From: Chlamydiota bacterium
GTDB taxonomy: Bacteria > Chlamydiota > Chlamydiia > Chlamydiales > JAJFMK01
NCBI GenBank assembly: GCA_021772215.1
Contig: JAJFMK010000229.1
Span: forward strand, 1 to 8,118
DNA: 8,118 nt
Direction: 5' to 3'
A program made the translations under genes and the position numbers. Below, piece after piece: positions 1 to 6,780 of the stretch; the stretch's first letter is position 1, and each line of letters opens with the position of its first letter. The notes below the pieces were generated by a model. That model saw nothing but the letters and a program-made list of their open reading frames with translations, did not search any database and was not told the origin of the DNA.

Positions 1-1
1 G

Positions 2-1480
2 TCTTTAGAGCTATTTATCGCCGCCTACAGAGTCTGGATCAGCGAGAAGGCGACCTATGTTTTGAGACAGAAGCTCTATGACCACATTTTGAGGTTGAAG
101 CTCTCCTTCTTTGATCAGGAGAAGATGGGCCGCCTCATCAACCAGACCGTCAACGACCTCGATAAAATCCGTGAAATGTTAGCCGACTCGATTATTCCCG
201 GTATCGGAACGATTGGCCTCGTTGTTGCTGTCACAACAGCCTCTCTCCTCTTCTACCCCGGCATCGCCGTCGGCCTTCTGCCGATCTTACCGATCACCTA
301 TCTGCTCTTTACAAAGTTTCGAAAGACACAAACAGAGGCGTATGACTCATTTCGCAAAAGCCTCTCCGACCAAAATAGCTTCTTACAAGAGCATCTCATG
401 GGACATCAGACGATCCGCTCCTTCACACCAAGGGCTGTCGAGGCGCAGGATTTTTTGCGCATCAATGAGAGCCTCTACCAAAGCAGCTTAGGAGCTACCA
501 CCACCTTCGCCTGGTTTCTCTCCTTCATCGATTCGATTGTCGGGCTCGCCTATATCGCCGGCTTCACCACCTTTGCTCTTCTAGCGACAGCTTACGCCCC
601 CTTTAGCGCCGGCTCTTTTTTTACCATGACGCTCTGGTCTCTCATGCTCTTTCGCCCTCTCGCAGACTTTGCCGAGCGCTACAATATCTTCCTTTCAGGG
701 ATGGCCGCTATCAAGCGGATCGTTCCGCTTCTCAAAGAGGAAGAGGAGATCGCCGGCACAAGCGCCCACCTCACAATAGAGACGATAGAGGAGATCTCTT
801 TCGAAGATGTCCACTTCAGCTATCGGACGGGCCAAGAGGTTTTAAAAGGGCTCTCTATAACGATTAAACGGGGTGAACGTGTCGGCCTGGTTGGACTTAC
901 CGGCGAGGGAAAGAGCACGATCGTCAACCTCCTGCTTCGCTTCTACACCCCACAAAGTGGGCTGATCACCATCAATGGCCAGCCTCTAGAGCGCTACAAC
1001 TTAAAATCCCTACGCTCCGCATTCAGCCTGGTGCTGCAAGAGCCGCTCCTCTTCTCTGGAACTATCGAAGAGAATATCCGCTTCTTCCGAGAAGAGATCG
1101 AGATGGGCCCCTCTCCGCTGCCGGAAAAGAGCCTCCACTTTCCCATTCTAGAGCTAGGCCGCAACCTCTCCCTCGGGGAGAGACAGCTAATCTCTCTTGC
1201 CAGAGCAAGCATCGACCCCTCCACCTTCCTCATATTAGATGAGGCAACATCCAGCGTCGACCCCGAGAGCGAGCGACGCATCCAAGGGGAGCTCAAAAAC
1301 CTCCTTGAAGAGAGGAGCGCCCTCGTGATCGCCCACCGCCTCACCACCATCCGCTCTATGGATCGTATCCTCGTCCTCCATGGCGGCGTCATCGCCGAAG
1401 AGGGCAGCTTCGATCAGTTGATGAAGAAAAAAGGACTCTTTACAAACTTCTGGAACCTACTCCATATTGAGAAGCTATGA
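2..1480 (+). CDS. ABC exporter, fused membrane and ATPase domains (MsbA/MdlB type), 5'-partial
   Basis: The frame is open from base 2 with no stop, and the residues before the TTG at 62 continue the family alignment (second membrane helix, then the segment ending in SFFD). The gene therefore starts outside the window, and the TTG is not its start. About 492 residues are present; roughly 90 N-terminal residues are missing against the usual 580 or so. Four further hydrophobic spans lie at about nt 185-320 and 500-680. The ATPase domain follows: A-loop tyrosine, Walker A GLTGEGKST (nt 893-919), Q-loop near nt 1038, signature LSLGERQ (nt 1166-1186), Walker B FLILDEA (nt 1226-1246) with catalytic Glu, D-loop SSVD, and H-loop in VIAHRL. 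All catalytic residues are present, so it should be active. In this family a dimer in the inner membrane exports lipids, peptides or drugs; the substrate cannot be read here. The stretch between Q-loop and signature is about a dozen residues shorter than in MdlB-like proteins. It is the first visible gene of a three-gene run. Confidence 0.93.
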   Translation, partial: SLELFIAAYRVWISEKATYVLRQKLYDHILRLKLSFFDQEKMGRLINQTVNDLDKIREMLADSIIPGIGTIGLVVAVTTASLLFYPGIAVGLLPILPITYLLFTKFRKTQTEAYDSFRKSLSDQNSFLQEHLMGHQTIRSFTPRAVEAQDFLRINESLYQSSLGATTTFAWFLSFIDSIVGLAYIAGFTTFALLATAYAPFSAGSFFTMTLWSLMLFRPLADFAERYNIFLSGMAAIKRIVPLLKEEEEIAGTSAHLTIETIEEISFEDVHFSYRTGQEVLKGLSITIKRGERVGLVGLTGEGKSTIVNLLLRFYTPQSGLITINGQPLERYNLKSLRSAFSLVLQEPLLFSGTIEENIRFFREEIEMGPSPLPEKSLHFPILELGRNLSLGERQLISLARASIDPSTFLILDEATSSVDPESERRIQGELKNLLEERSALVIAHRLTTIRSMDRILVLHGGVIAEEGSFDQLMKKKGLFTNFWNLLHIEKL

Positions 1481-1740
1481 CACCTATTACTGAACAAGCG
1501 CTAGTGACAGCCGTCGATCACGCCATCTCAAAGGGAGGAGAGAGCGATAACAGGCTAGCCGAACTAATTGCCAACGCCTACATTAAGGCAACTAAAGAGA
1601 CTTTCCATCTCAACTCAACTGTGGAAGCATTTCGTCTTTCAGCAAAAAATTTAAGCAAAGAGGAGATTAGCAAAGGAGCACAGATTTTGCGCACCAAACT
1701 TCTCGCAGCGATCCTATATTCTCACACCTCTAAACTTTAG
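1477..1740 (+). CDS. Small helical protein of unknown function (87 aa)
   Basis: I do not recognise this protein. Its ATG sits inside the ATGA overlap with the stop of the ABC exporter gene, so the two are translationally coupled and probably co-expressed. The sequence is soluble, mixed-charge and predicted mostly helical. It has no signal peptide, no membrane span, no cysteine and no metal-binding pattern. The C-terminal half (about residues 45-85) could form an amphipathic helical hairpin. No clear Shine-Dalgarno precedes it beyond a weak purine run (GAGAAG), which fits coupling. The stop TAG lies inside a perfect 12-base palindrome. It is probably real, because it fills the gap between two coding genes with a tight overlap. 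An accessory role for the exporter is only a guess from position. Confidence 0.7.
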   Translation: MTPITEQALVTAVDHAISKGGESDNRLAELIANAYIKATKETFHLNSTVEAFRLSAKNLSKEEISKGAQILRTKLLAAILYSHTSKL

Positions 1741-1746
1741 CTAAAG
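1735..1746. repeat. Perfect 12-base palindrome at a gene junction
   Basis: The sequence CTTTAGCTAAAG is its own reverse complement. It spans the stop codon of the 87-residue gene and ends 5 bases before the next ATG. It has no loop, so it is unlikely to be an RNA hairpin terminator. It may be chance in an AT-rich junction. Confidence 0.4.
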
Positions 1747-1751
1747 ATACA

Positions 1752-2192
1752 ATGGATAAGATAGTCTTACGAAGTGCTGTTTCAAAGGTTGAGCTCAAGC
1801 GAGCCCTCTACATTGGAACGTTCCGTGCTGTTATTGGAGGGCTAACTCTTTTAGCTGTGGGTGGGATCCTGCCGGAACCTGCCCTGGAAAATTTTGGTAT
1901 TCTGGCCTTTATTTTTGGTATTGGAATGATCACTTGGGGCCTAATCCCCTACAAGCGGATGAAGCAGCTGGAAGAGGAGCCCTACAGCGTTACCGCGACC
2001 CCTCATGATCTCTATATCGATCTAAAAAAGGGGGAGCCGATCAAGATTCCCCATGCGGCCATCTCCGCTCTTTCATTTGAAGAGGGCAAAGGCATCACCA
2101 TCGAGCTTCGAGAGCCTCAAAAAGAGCTCTTTTTGCCTCACTTCTCTAAACGCTCCTTCGAGGAGCTCGAAGAGATCCTCTTCGCTATCTAA
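1752..2192 (+). CDS. Two-helix membrane protein with cytoplasmic C-terminal domain, unknown function
   Basis: The 146-residue product starts 11 bases after the preceding stop; only a weak purine run (AAAG) precedes the ATG. Residues about 20-41 and 46-67 are two hydrophobic spans separated by a short turn with Pro and Glu, giving a membrane hairpin. A basic stretch (KRMKQ) follows, which places the C-terminus in the cytoplasm by the positive-inside rule. Residues about 75-146 alternate polar and hydrophobic residues and look like a small beta domain ending in a helix. This layout resembles small bacterial PH-like membrane proteins, but that is a loose resemblance and not a family assignment. 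It closes the exporter run; the next gene has its own promoter. The bilobed hairpin form is also reminiscent of chlamydial inclusion membrane proteins, but the loop and spans are not distinctive enough to call it one. Confidence 0.75.
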   Translation: MDKIVLRSAVSKVELKRALYIGTFRAVIGGLTLLAVGGILPEPALENFGILAFIFGIGMITWGLIPYKRMKQLEEEPYSVTATPHDLYIDLKKGEPIKIPHAAISALSFEEGKGITIELREPQKELFLPHFSKRSFEELEEILFAI

Positions 2193-2224
2193 CTCTCTCA
2201 ATTTTAGTTAATTAAAAATTAATA

Positions 2225-2250
2225 TTTACAAATAGATTAACTGTTATAAT
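2225..2250 (+). promoter_or_regulatory. Predicted promoter with perfect extended -10
   Basis: TATAAT at 2245-2250 is a perfect -10 box, preceded by TG one base upstream (TGTTATAAT, 2242-2250), the extended -10 form that can work with a poor -35. A TTTACA (2225-2230) lies upstream, but its 14-base spacing is short for a -35. The surrounding 60 bases are strongly AT-rich. Transcription would start near 2257, giving a leader of about 20 bases before the ATG at 2278. Confidence 0.6.
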
Positions 2251-2266
2251 AGGGGTTAGATAACAG
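2241..2266. repeat. 7-base inverted repeat across promoter start site (candidate operator)
   Basis: CTGTTAT (2241-2247) and ATAACAG (2260-2266) are perfect inverted copies separated by 12 bases, centred near the predicted transcription start. The left arm overlaps the extended -10 box, and the right arm abuts the Shine-Dalgarno of the next gene. If transcription starts near 2257, the left arm is not in the RNA, so a protein-binding DNA site is more likely than a hairpin. No regulator gene is visible nearby. Confidence 0.4.
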
Positions 2267-2277
2267 GGAGTGTGGTT

Positions 2278-3711
2278 ATGTCTGTTAATAACGTTAATAA
2301 CCAGAGAGATTTACCTAATCAGCAGCATACTGTAAGGGCTAGAAGCGTCAGTTCTCCAGAGATTGGGAGCCGTCCTGTTCAGAAAGCTAATACCAATCGT
2401 GATGTCCCAAAAAGTTTAACGAGAAGTGTTAGCTCTCCCGACCTGGGGAGAGCTCAATTGCAAAAGGATGTCAAAGTTAAGACACTTCGAAAAGAGCTCA
2501 AAAACCTCTCGAAATTGAGCGATCCTGAAAAAGAGACGCTGATTAAACAAGCTCTGCCTCACTTAAGTGATAAAGAGATCGGCAAGATCTTTGATAGTGA
2601 AAGAGATCTCTTCATTCAAAGCGACCTAAAATTTGATTCCCATTTTCTGCAGTTTCAAGCGAGAGCATGTATTAAATCAGGGAATAGGGAACAGCTTCTC
2701 ATCTGCTTAAACCAGATGCCTCTTAACGATAATCTAGATCGTATGAACCTAGTTGCGATTTTAGATTCAGCAAAGCCCCTTTTAACACGGGAGCAATATC
2801 TTGACTTTGTGCAAGAGAAGCTGCCCGATCAAATCATTCAAATGAAAATCAACACCTTTAAAAATAATACGATAAAAGAGTTCGATGGAGATCAAAATCT
2901 CTTTGAGGCATTAAAAGGATTTTCTAAAGAGACCACGCAAGAGAGGCGTCTGTTTATAAAACTGGCCAAAGAGGCACTTCCCTACCTTTCTAAAGAACAA
3001 GCGGCTGAGCTTTTCAGAGAGGTTCCTGAGCTGATTCCCCAAGTGGTTGAAGGAGCCTTAAAGGATCAATCCACGCCTACCTATACAGACTTTTCTAAGA
3101 GTAAAGCGCCGTGGAGAAAGCGCCACCGCCATGACAACATCATTCTTTTGACAAAAATGCATGTGAATAATCTTAAAGAGGGGACAGTAGAATTTAATAA
3201 AGCAGCAGATGGATTAAAGAATCTCTTTGCATCAAAGCTTTTCAATCGAGTTGAGCTAAATGCTGAAAAAGAGGCGCTTAAGGAACTCGGCTTTGCAGAA
3301 GTGATACAATTAGCAGATGAATTGGCCAGCGCTAAAGCTCTTCGCTCTTCCCAAACAACGGGAAAATTGGGTGACGTGCCTCAATCAAATATGCAGAAAT
3401 TAAGCTTCTTAATCTTGGGGCTTCAGTTCATCTTACGTCCGATTCTCTCAGCTTTTATGAGCTCCACGTTAGAGTCATCTTTCCTAAATATTGTCGGTGA
3501 GCGAACCGAGGGCTTTTCAAAGATTGAAGAGGAGGCATATGCGGAGCTGGTAGCCGCAGGAAAGAAGATAGAGGGGCTAAATGAGAGTGCAAGAGCCCAA
3601 TTTGAATCAACGCTTACCGATTCTGATAAAGCACAAAGAGAGCTCAGAGCCAATAGAGTTAAAGCCGGCTTTGTCTCAATTCTATCTTTATTTGCACTAA
3701 ATCAAGGGTAA
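2278..3711 (+). CDS. Putative type III secreted effector with tandem RSVSSP motifs
   Basis: I do not recognise a named family. The start is ATG 2278, not the GTG at 2272: GGGAG at 2266-2270 is 7 bases before the ATG but only 1 before the GTG. This gives 477 residues. The first 20 residues are rich in Asn, Gln and Ser without hydrophobic character, as is common for type III secretion signals. RSVSSP occurs at residues 22-27 and 49-54, each followed by an acidic residue, an aliphatic residue and Gly. Each matches the mode-1 14-3-3 pattern. Residues about 82-255 are helical and contain three degenerate repeats of the ALPxLSxxE type (near 88, 156 and 225). A hydrophobic amphipathic stretch lies at about 375-396 and a charged helix at about 405-462. 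The next gene, 4 bases downstream, looks like a type III chaperone, which is the main reason for calling this an effector or translocator-like substrate. It has its own promoter, and its codon use is more AT-rich than icd. Function in the host is inferred. Confidence 0.8.
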   Translation: MSVNNVNNQRDLPNQQHTVRARSVSSPEIGSRPVQKANTNRDVPKSLTRSVSSPDLGRAQLQKDVKVKTLRKELKNLSKLSDPEKETLIKQALPHLSDKEIGKIFDSERDLFIQSDLKFDSHFLQFQARACIKSGNREQLLICLNQMPLNDNLDRMNLVAILDSAKPLLTREQYLDFVQEKLPDQIIQMKINTFKNNTIKEFDGDQNLFEALKGFSKETTQERRLFIKLAKEALPYLSKEQAAELFREVPELIPQVVEGALKDQSTPTYTDFSKSKAPWRKRHRHDNIILLTKMHVNNLKEGTVEFNKAADGLKNLFASKLFNRVELNAEKEALKELGFAEVIQLADELASAKALRSSQTTGKLGDVPQSNMQKLSFLILGLQFILRPILSAFMSSTLESSFLNIVGERTEGFSKIEEEAYAELVAAGKKIEGLNESARAQFESTLTDSDKAQRELRANRVKAGFVSILSLFALNQG

Positions 3712-3715
3712 AAAA

Positions 3716-4378
3716 ATGAGTTTTCTAGATCTTCCACAATTTGAAGAGATGCTAAAGCGGGTCGCCGATCGCTGGCTGCCGGAAGGTGATCTTAACGGAT
3801 TCGAGAGTGAACAGCTCACCAATGGAAGGCGTCTTCTAAAAGCCAAAGAGACCTTTGAAAGAGTCGTTGATGATCTGGAAGAGGGATTTAATATCCTCAT
3901 AGAGCAAGGACCGAAGAGCGCCTCCGAAAAACTTCGTTCATTAACAGAGGGCGAGGGAATTGATGATCTCTTTGAAGAGATTATGAGGGATAGCCTTATC
4001 TTCACAGCGGCGCTCGATCTGACAGATGAAGAGATGGATGAGCTCTACAAAATCGCTCTTACCAATGATTTAAGCTCCAAGCTCTTTTGTGCTCTGCTCT
4101 TCTTGGATTATACAGACATTCGCTTCTGGATCGGCTTAGGGGAAGCTTACGAAAAGCTTGGAGACCTCGAGATGGCCCAAGCTGCCTTTGAATTTTCGCT
4201 TATCGTGGCCCTTGATGATCCGCTTCCCTATCTCCATTTTGCGAAGTTTCTCATCAGACAAAACGACCCATTAGCAAAGATAGCAATCGATGAGGGAATT
4301 GAGCGAACCAAACTAGTCGATGATCAAGAAACTCTGAGTAGACTTACAGACCTGCTTGAACTAGCTGGTGCAGTTTAA
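3716..4378 (+). CDS. TPR protein, likely SycD/LcrH-type type III secretion chaperone
   Basis: The 220-residue product starts 4 bases after the effector gene stop, with AAGGG (3704-3708) 7 bases upstream as ribosome-binding site. The protein is acidic and soluble. Residues about 134-199 hold two TPR units: the first begins RFWIGLGEAYEKLG and continues through AAFEFSL, the second covers PYLHFAKFLIRQ. The order (Arg-Phe followed by a Gly-x-Gly helix, then a hydrophobic second helix, then a short third helix) resembles LcrH/SycD class II chaperones, which hold translocators and some effectors unfolded in the bacterial cytoplasm. The N-terminal 120 residues are longer than in typical chaperones of this class (about 150-170 residues in all) and are not recognised. 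The last 35 bases overlap kdsD on the other strand. A general TPR scaffold is the alternative. The link to the upstream gene is inferred from spacing. Confidence 0.8.
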   Translation: MSFLDLPQFEEMLKRVADRWLPEGDLNGFESEQLTNGRRLLKAKETFERVVDDLEEGFNILIEQGPKSASEKLRSLTEGEGIDDLFEEIMRDSLIFTAALDLTDEEMDELYKIALTNDLSSKLFCALLFLDYTDIRFWIGLGEAYEKLGDLEMAQAAFEFSLIVALDDPLPYLHFAKFLIRQNDPLAKIAIDEGIERTKLVDDQETLSRLTDLLELAGAV

Positions 4379-5297
4379 TTAGTCCCACTACTTCACCCTT
4401 TTGATTGGTGACTGGAAGAGCGGCAATAGGACTCATTTTGTTCTCCTCCATCTTCTTGAGAGCATCGAAAGCAAGCGAGCTTTGATCGATCGACCTTGGC
4501 GCCTCAGTCATCAATGAAGAGAGCGGTTTTTGTAAGCAGGCGCCGCCATGGGTCTGTAGAGCGCGCCTTAAATCGCCATCAGTAAAGATACCCAAAAGTT
4601 CTCTTTTTTCGCCTAAGACAACAAGACAGCCTGATTTCCCCTTAGAGATAAGATTCATCACATCGCCTAAAGTCGCCTCAGGACTGCAGCTCGGCAGCTC
4701 CTTTTGCATCAGCTCTTCAACCTTTAGGTTCGCGCGCAAACCGATCTGTCCAGCCGGGTGGTTAAGCGCATATTGATCGATACTAAAGCGCTTTTTTTGC
4801 ATCAAAGCAACAGCCAAAACGTCTCCGAAAATCAGCTGTTCAATTGCCGAGGTGGTTGGCGCCATATCAAAGGGGCAGAGCTCTCGCTCAAGTGGTAAGA
4901 TAATACTCCTATCGGCTACAGCAGCGAGACGTGATTTCTCGTTGGAGACGACAGCTACAGTTAAAACTTGGCGTCTCTTTGCGTTGGGAAGAAGCGCTAG
5001 TAGCTCCTCGCTCTCGCCACTTCGACTAAAGAGTATGAGAACATCTCCCTCATCCAAAAGAGCGATGTCACCATGCAGCGCATCCATTGGGCAGATAAAG
5101 TGCGCTTTTGTTCCCAAAGATGTGTGGGTCGCCGCGATTTTCTTCGCAATGAGGCCGCTCTTTCCCACGCCGGTGAAATAGAGGCGCCCTTTAGTCTCAA
5201 TCAGGGTAGCGACGAGCGCCTCGACCGCCTCATGGTCTAATTTTGAAAAGAAGTGGTCTAATTGAGCCTGGAGCTCATTAAAAAGAGTTTTTAACAC
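4344..5297 (-). CDS. kdsD: D-arabinose 5-phosphate isomerase (SIS plus two CBS domains)
   Basis: The enzyme interconverts D-ribulose 5-phosphate and D-arabinose 5-phosphate in the cytoplasm, the entry step to Kdo for lipopolysaccharide. The product has 317 residues, close to the family length of about 320-330. An N-terminal SIS domain (about 1-185) carries GVGKSG (43-48), the HGD motif at 75-77, SRSGES (91-96) and the APTTS segment (146-150). Residues corresponding to the catalytic set of E. coli KdsD appear present: Lys46, Glu95, Glu139 and His180 (in NHPAG). Two CBS domains follow at about 193-250 and 256-314, usually regulatory. The start is a GTG with no strong Shine-Dalgarno in front, so the start is less certain than the frame. 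It is also known as kpsF/gutQ. Other Kdo genes are not adjacent. It is divergent from icd and converges on the TPR gene with a 35-base coding overlap. Confidence 0.95.
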   Translation of the reverse strand: MLKTLFNELQAQLDHFFSKLDHEAVEALVATLIETKGRLYFTGVGKSGLIAKKIAATHTSLGTKAHFICPMDALHGDIALLDEGDVLILFSRSGESEELLALLPNAKRRQVLTVAVVSNEKSRLAAVADRSIILPLERELCPFDMAPTTSAIEQLIFGDVLAVALMQKKRFSIDQYALNHPAGQIGLRANLKVEELMQKELPSCSPEATLGDVMNLISKGKSGCLVVLGEKRELLGIFTDGDLRRALQTHGGACLQKPLSSLMTEAPRSIDQSSLAFDALKKMEENKMSPIAALPVTNQKGEVVGLIKLHQLVQAGL

Positions 5298-5347
5298 GCT
5301 TGTCTTATTTGAAGTTTGGCTATATTGTAGCTTAAAAAGAGGTAAAA
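5298..5347. promoter_or_regulatory. Divergent kdsD/icd promoter region
   Basis: These 50 bases must hold the start signals of both genes unless one is read from farther away. Candidate -10 boxes overlap: TATATT at 5321-5326 for icd and TACAAT (complement of 5324-5329) for kdsD. A TTGTCT at 5300-5305 could be the icd -35, at 15-base spacing. The icd Shine-Dalgarno AGAGG is at 5338-5342, 5 bases before its ATG. The overlapping -10 boxes would make the two promoters mutually exclusive. The box assignments are weak. Confidence 0.35.
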
Positions 5348-6778
5348 ATGGCAGAAAAACATCCTATAGCTGTCGCCCACGGGGACGGCATCGGCCCCGA
5401 GATCATGGCGGCCACACTAAAAATTTTAAAAGCAGCCAACGCTCCCCTAGAGATTCATGAGGTGGAGATCGGAGAAAAGGTCTACCTCAAAGGAGATAAA
5501 GCGGGCATCGAACCGAAGACCTGGGATGTTTTACGCTCCACAAAAGCCTTCCTAAAGGCGCCCATTACGACGCCTCAAGGGGGCGGCTTTAAAAGCTTAA
5601 ATGTGACGGTGCGCACCTCTTTTGGCCTCTACGCCAACGTGCGCCCCTGCGTCTCCTACCACCCCTTTATCCAGACGAAACATCCCAAGATGGATGTGGT
5701 GATCATCCGTGAAAATGAGGAGGATCTCTACTGCGGCGTCGAATATCGTCAAACCGATGATGTCTACCAATCTCTGAAGCTGATCTCCTCTTCCGGGACG
5801 GAGAAGATTGTCCGTTTCGCCTTTGAATATGCCCAAGCGCATGGCCGCAAAAAAGTGACCTGCTTTACCAAAGATAATATTTTAAAACTGGCCGATGGAG
5901 AGTTCCATAAAGTTTTTGAATTAATCGCCAAAGAGTATCCCAACATCGAAGCGGAGCACTGGATTGTCGATATCGGCGCTGCCAAGCTTGCAGAAAGCCC
6001 TGAGATCTTCGACGTCCTCGTCCTCCCCAACCTCTACGGCGACATCCTCTCCGACGTCGCCGCCCAGATCACCGGCTCTGTCGGCCTCGCCGGCTCCGCC
6101 AACATCGGTGAACATGGCGCCATGTTTGAGGCGATCCACGGCTCTGCCCCCAAACGCGCCGGCCAAGATGTCGCAAACCCCTCCGCCCTCCTGCTCGGCT
6201 CCCTCATGATGCTCGACTACCTAGGCGAAACCCCCATTGCCAAAACGATCCACAACGCCTGGCTCAAAACCATCGAAGATGGCATCCACACCTACGACAT
6301 CTTTAAAGAGGGTACAAGCAAAAAACCAGTCGGCACAGCCGCCTTCGCTGACGCCGTCATCGAAAGACTGGGCCAAACGCCAAGCCAGCTACAACCTGCC
6401 GAGGCGCAAAAATCCCCAATGAATCTTACCCATCGCGCTCACGTCACCACCACAAACGAGAAAAAGGATCTCGACGGCTACGATATCTTTGTCGAATGGA
6501 AAAAAGATGTCGACACTCTCCAAAAGCTGGTCGACCCCGTTCAAACCCCCAACGTCAAGCTCTCCATGATCGCCAACCGCGGCGTCAAGATGTGGCCCAA
6601 TCCCCACAAGGAGACCTCCACTGTCGACCAGTGGCGCCTGCGCTTCAAAATGAAGTCTGAAAAGGAGCTTCCAAAGCTTATAGAAAAGCTGATGGATCAC
6701 CTTCGCATCGTCCACGTAGAGGCCCTCTACCGCTACAACAACGTCCCGGGCTACACCCTCGCCCAAGATGAACAGTAA
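5348..6778 (+). CDS. icd: Isocitrate dehydrogenase, long Thermus/Rickettsia-type form, probably NADP-dependent
   Basis: The enzyme oxidises isocitrate to 2-oxoglutarate and CO2 in the TCA cycle. The product has 476 residues with an AGAGG ribosome-binding site 5 bases upstream. The isopropylmalate/isocitrate dehydrogenase fold starts with GDGIGPE (about 12-18). Substrate residues keep the E. coli spacing: Ser83, Asn85, Arg89, Arg99, Arg121, Tyr128, Lys175, Asp232 and Asp236. Coenzyme residues are Lys269-Arg270 in APKRAG; Lys there favours NADP, whereas NAD enzymes usually have Asp-Ile. Arg instead of the common Tyr is a small variation. After about residue 360 comes a further domain of about 115 residues, ending in an alpha/beta unit, as in the Thermus thermophilus and alphaproteobacterial (Rickettsia) long form. 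Chlamydiaceae lack icd, while environmental chlamydiae have a full TCA cycle, which supports the taxonomic guess. The middle third is rich in C-ending codons compared with its flanks. It ends 2 bases from a convergent gene. Confidence 0.96.
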   Translation: MAEKHPIAVAHGDGIGPEIMAATLKILKAANAPLEIHEVEIGEKVYLKGDKAGIEPKTWDVLRSTKAFLKAPITTPQGGGFKSLNVTVRTSFGLYANVRPCVSYHPFIQTKHPKMDVVIIRENEEDLYCGVEYRQTDDVYQSLKLISSSGTEKIVRFAFEYAQAHGRKKVTCFTKDNILKLADGEFHKVFELIAKEYPNIEAEHWIVDIGAAKLAESPEIFDVLVLPNLYGDILSDVAAQITGSVGLAGSANIGEHGAMFEAIHGSAPKRAGQDVANPSALLLGSLMMLDYLGETPIAKTIHNAWLKTIEDGIHTYDIFKEGTSKKPVGTAAFADAVIERLGQTPSQLQPAEAQKSPMNLTHRAHVTTTNEKKDLDGYDIFVEWKKDVDTLQKLVDPVQTPNVKLSMIANRGVKMWPNPHKETSTVDQWRLRFKMKSEKELPKLIEKLMDHLRIVHVEALYRYNNVPGYTLAQDEQ

Positions 6779-6780
6779 AT

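Noticed and set aside
62..64. TTG at 62 as start of the ABC exporter
   Set aside because: The frame stays open to base 2, and its upstream residues fit the exporter family, so the gene is truncated by the window edge.
994..1392. Open frame on the - strand inside the ABC exporter
   Set aside because: It is antisense to the conserved ATPase motifs and has no domain or start signal, so it is a shadow frame.
2196..2224. AT-rich imperfect palindrome (TTAATTAAAAATTAA) as a terminator
   Set aside because: It has no GC stem followed by a T-run; it is more likely promoter-upstream AT-rich DNA.
2272..2277. GTG at 2272 as start of the putative effector
   Set aside because: It lies 1 base after the GGGAG ribosome-binding site; the ATG at 2278 has proper spacing.
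5921..6209. Open frames on both strands inside icd
   Set aside because: They arise from the C-rich codon bias of icd, whose own frame carries all the enzyme motifs.
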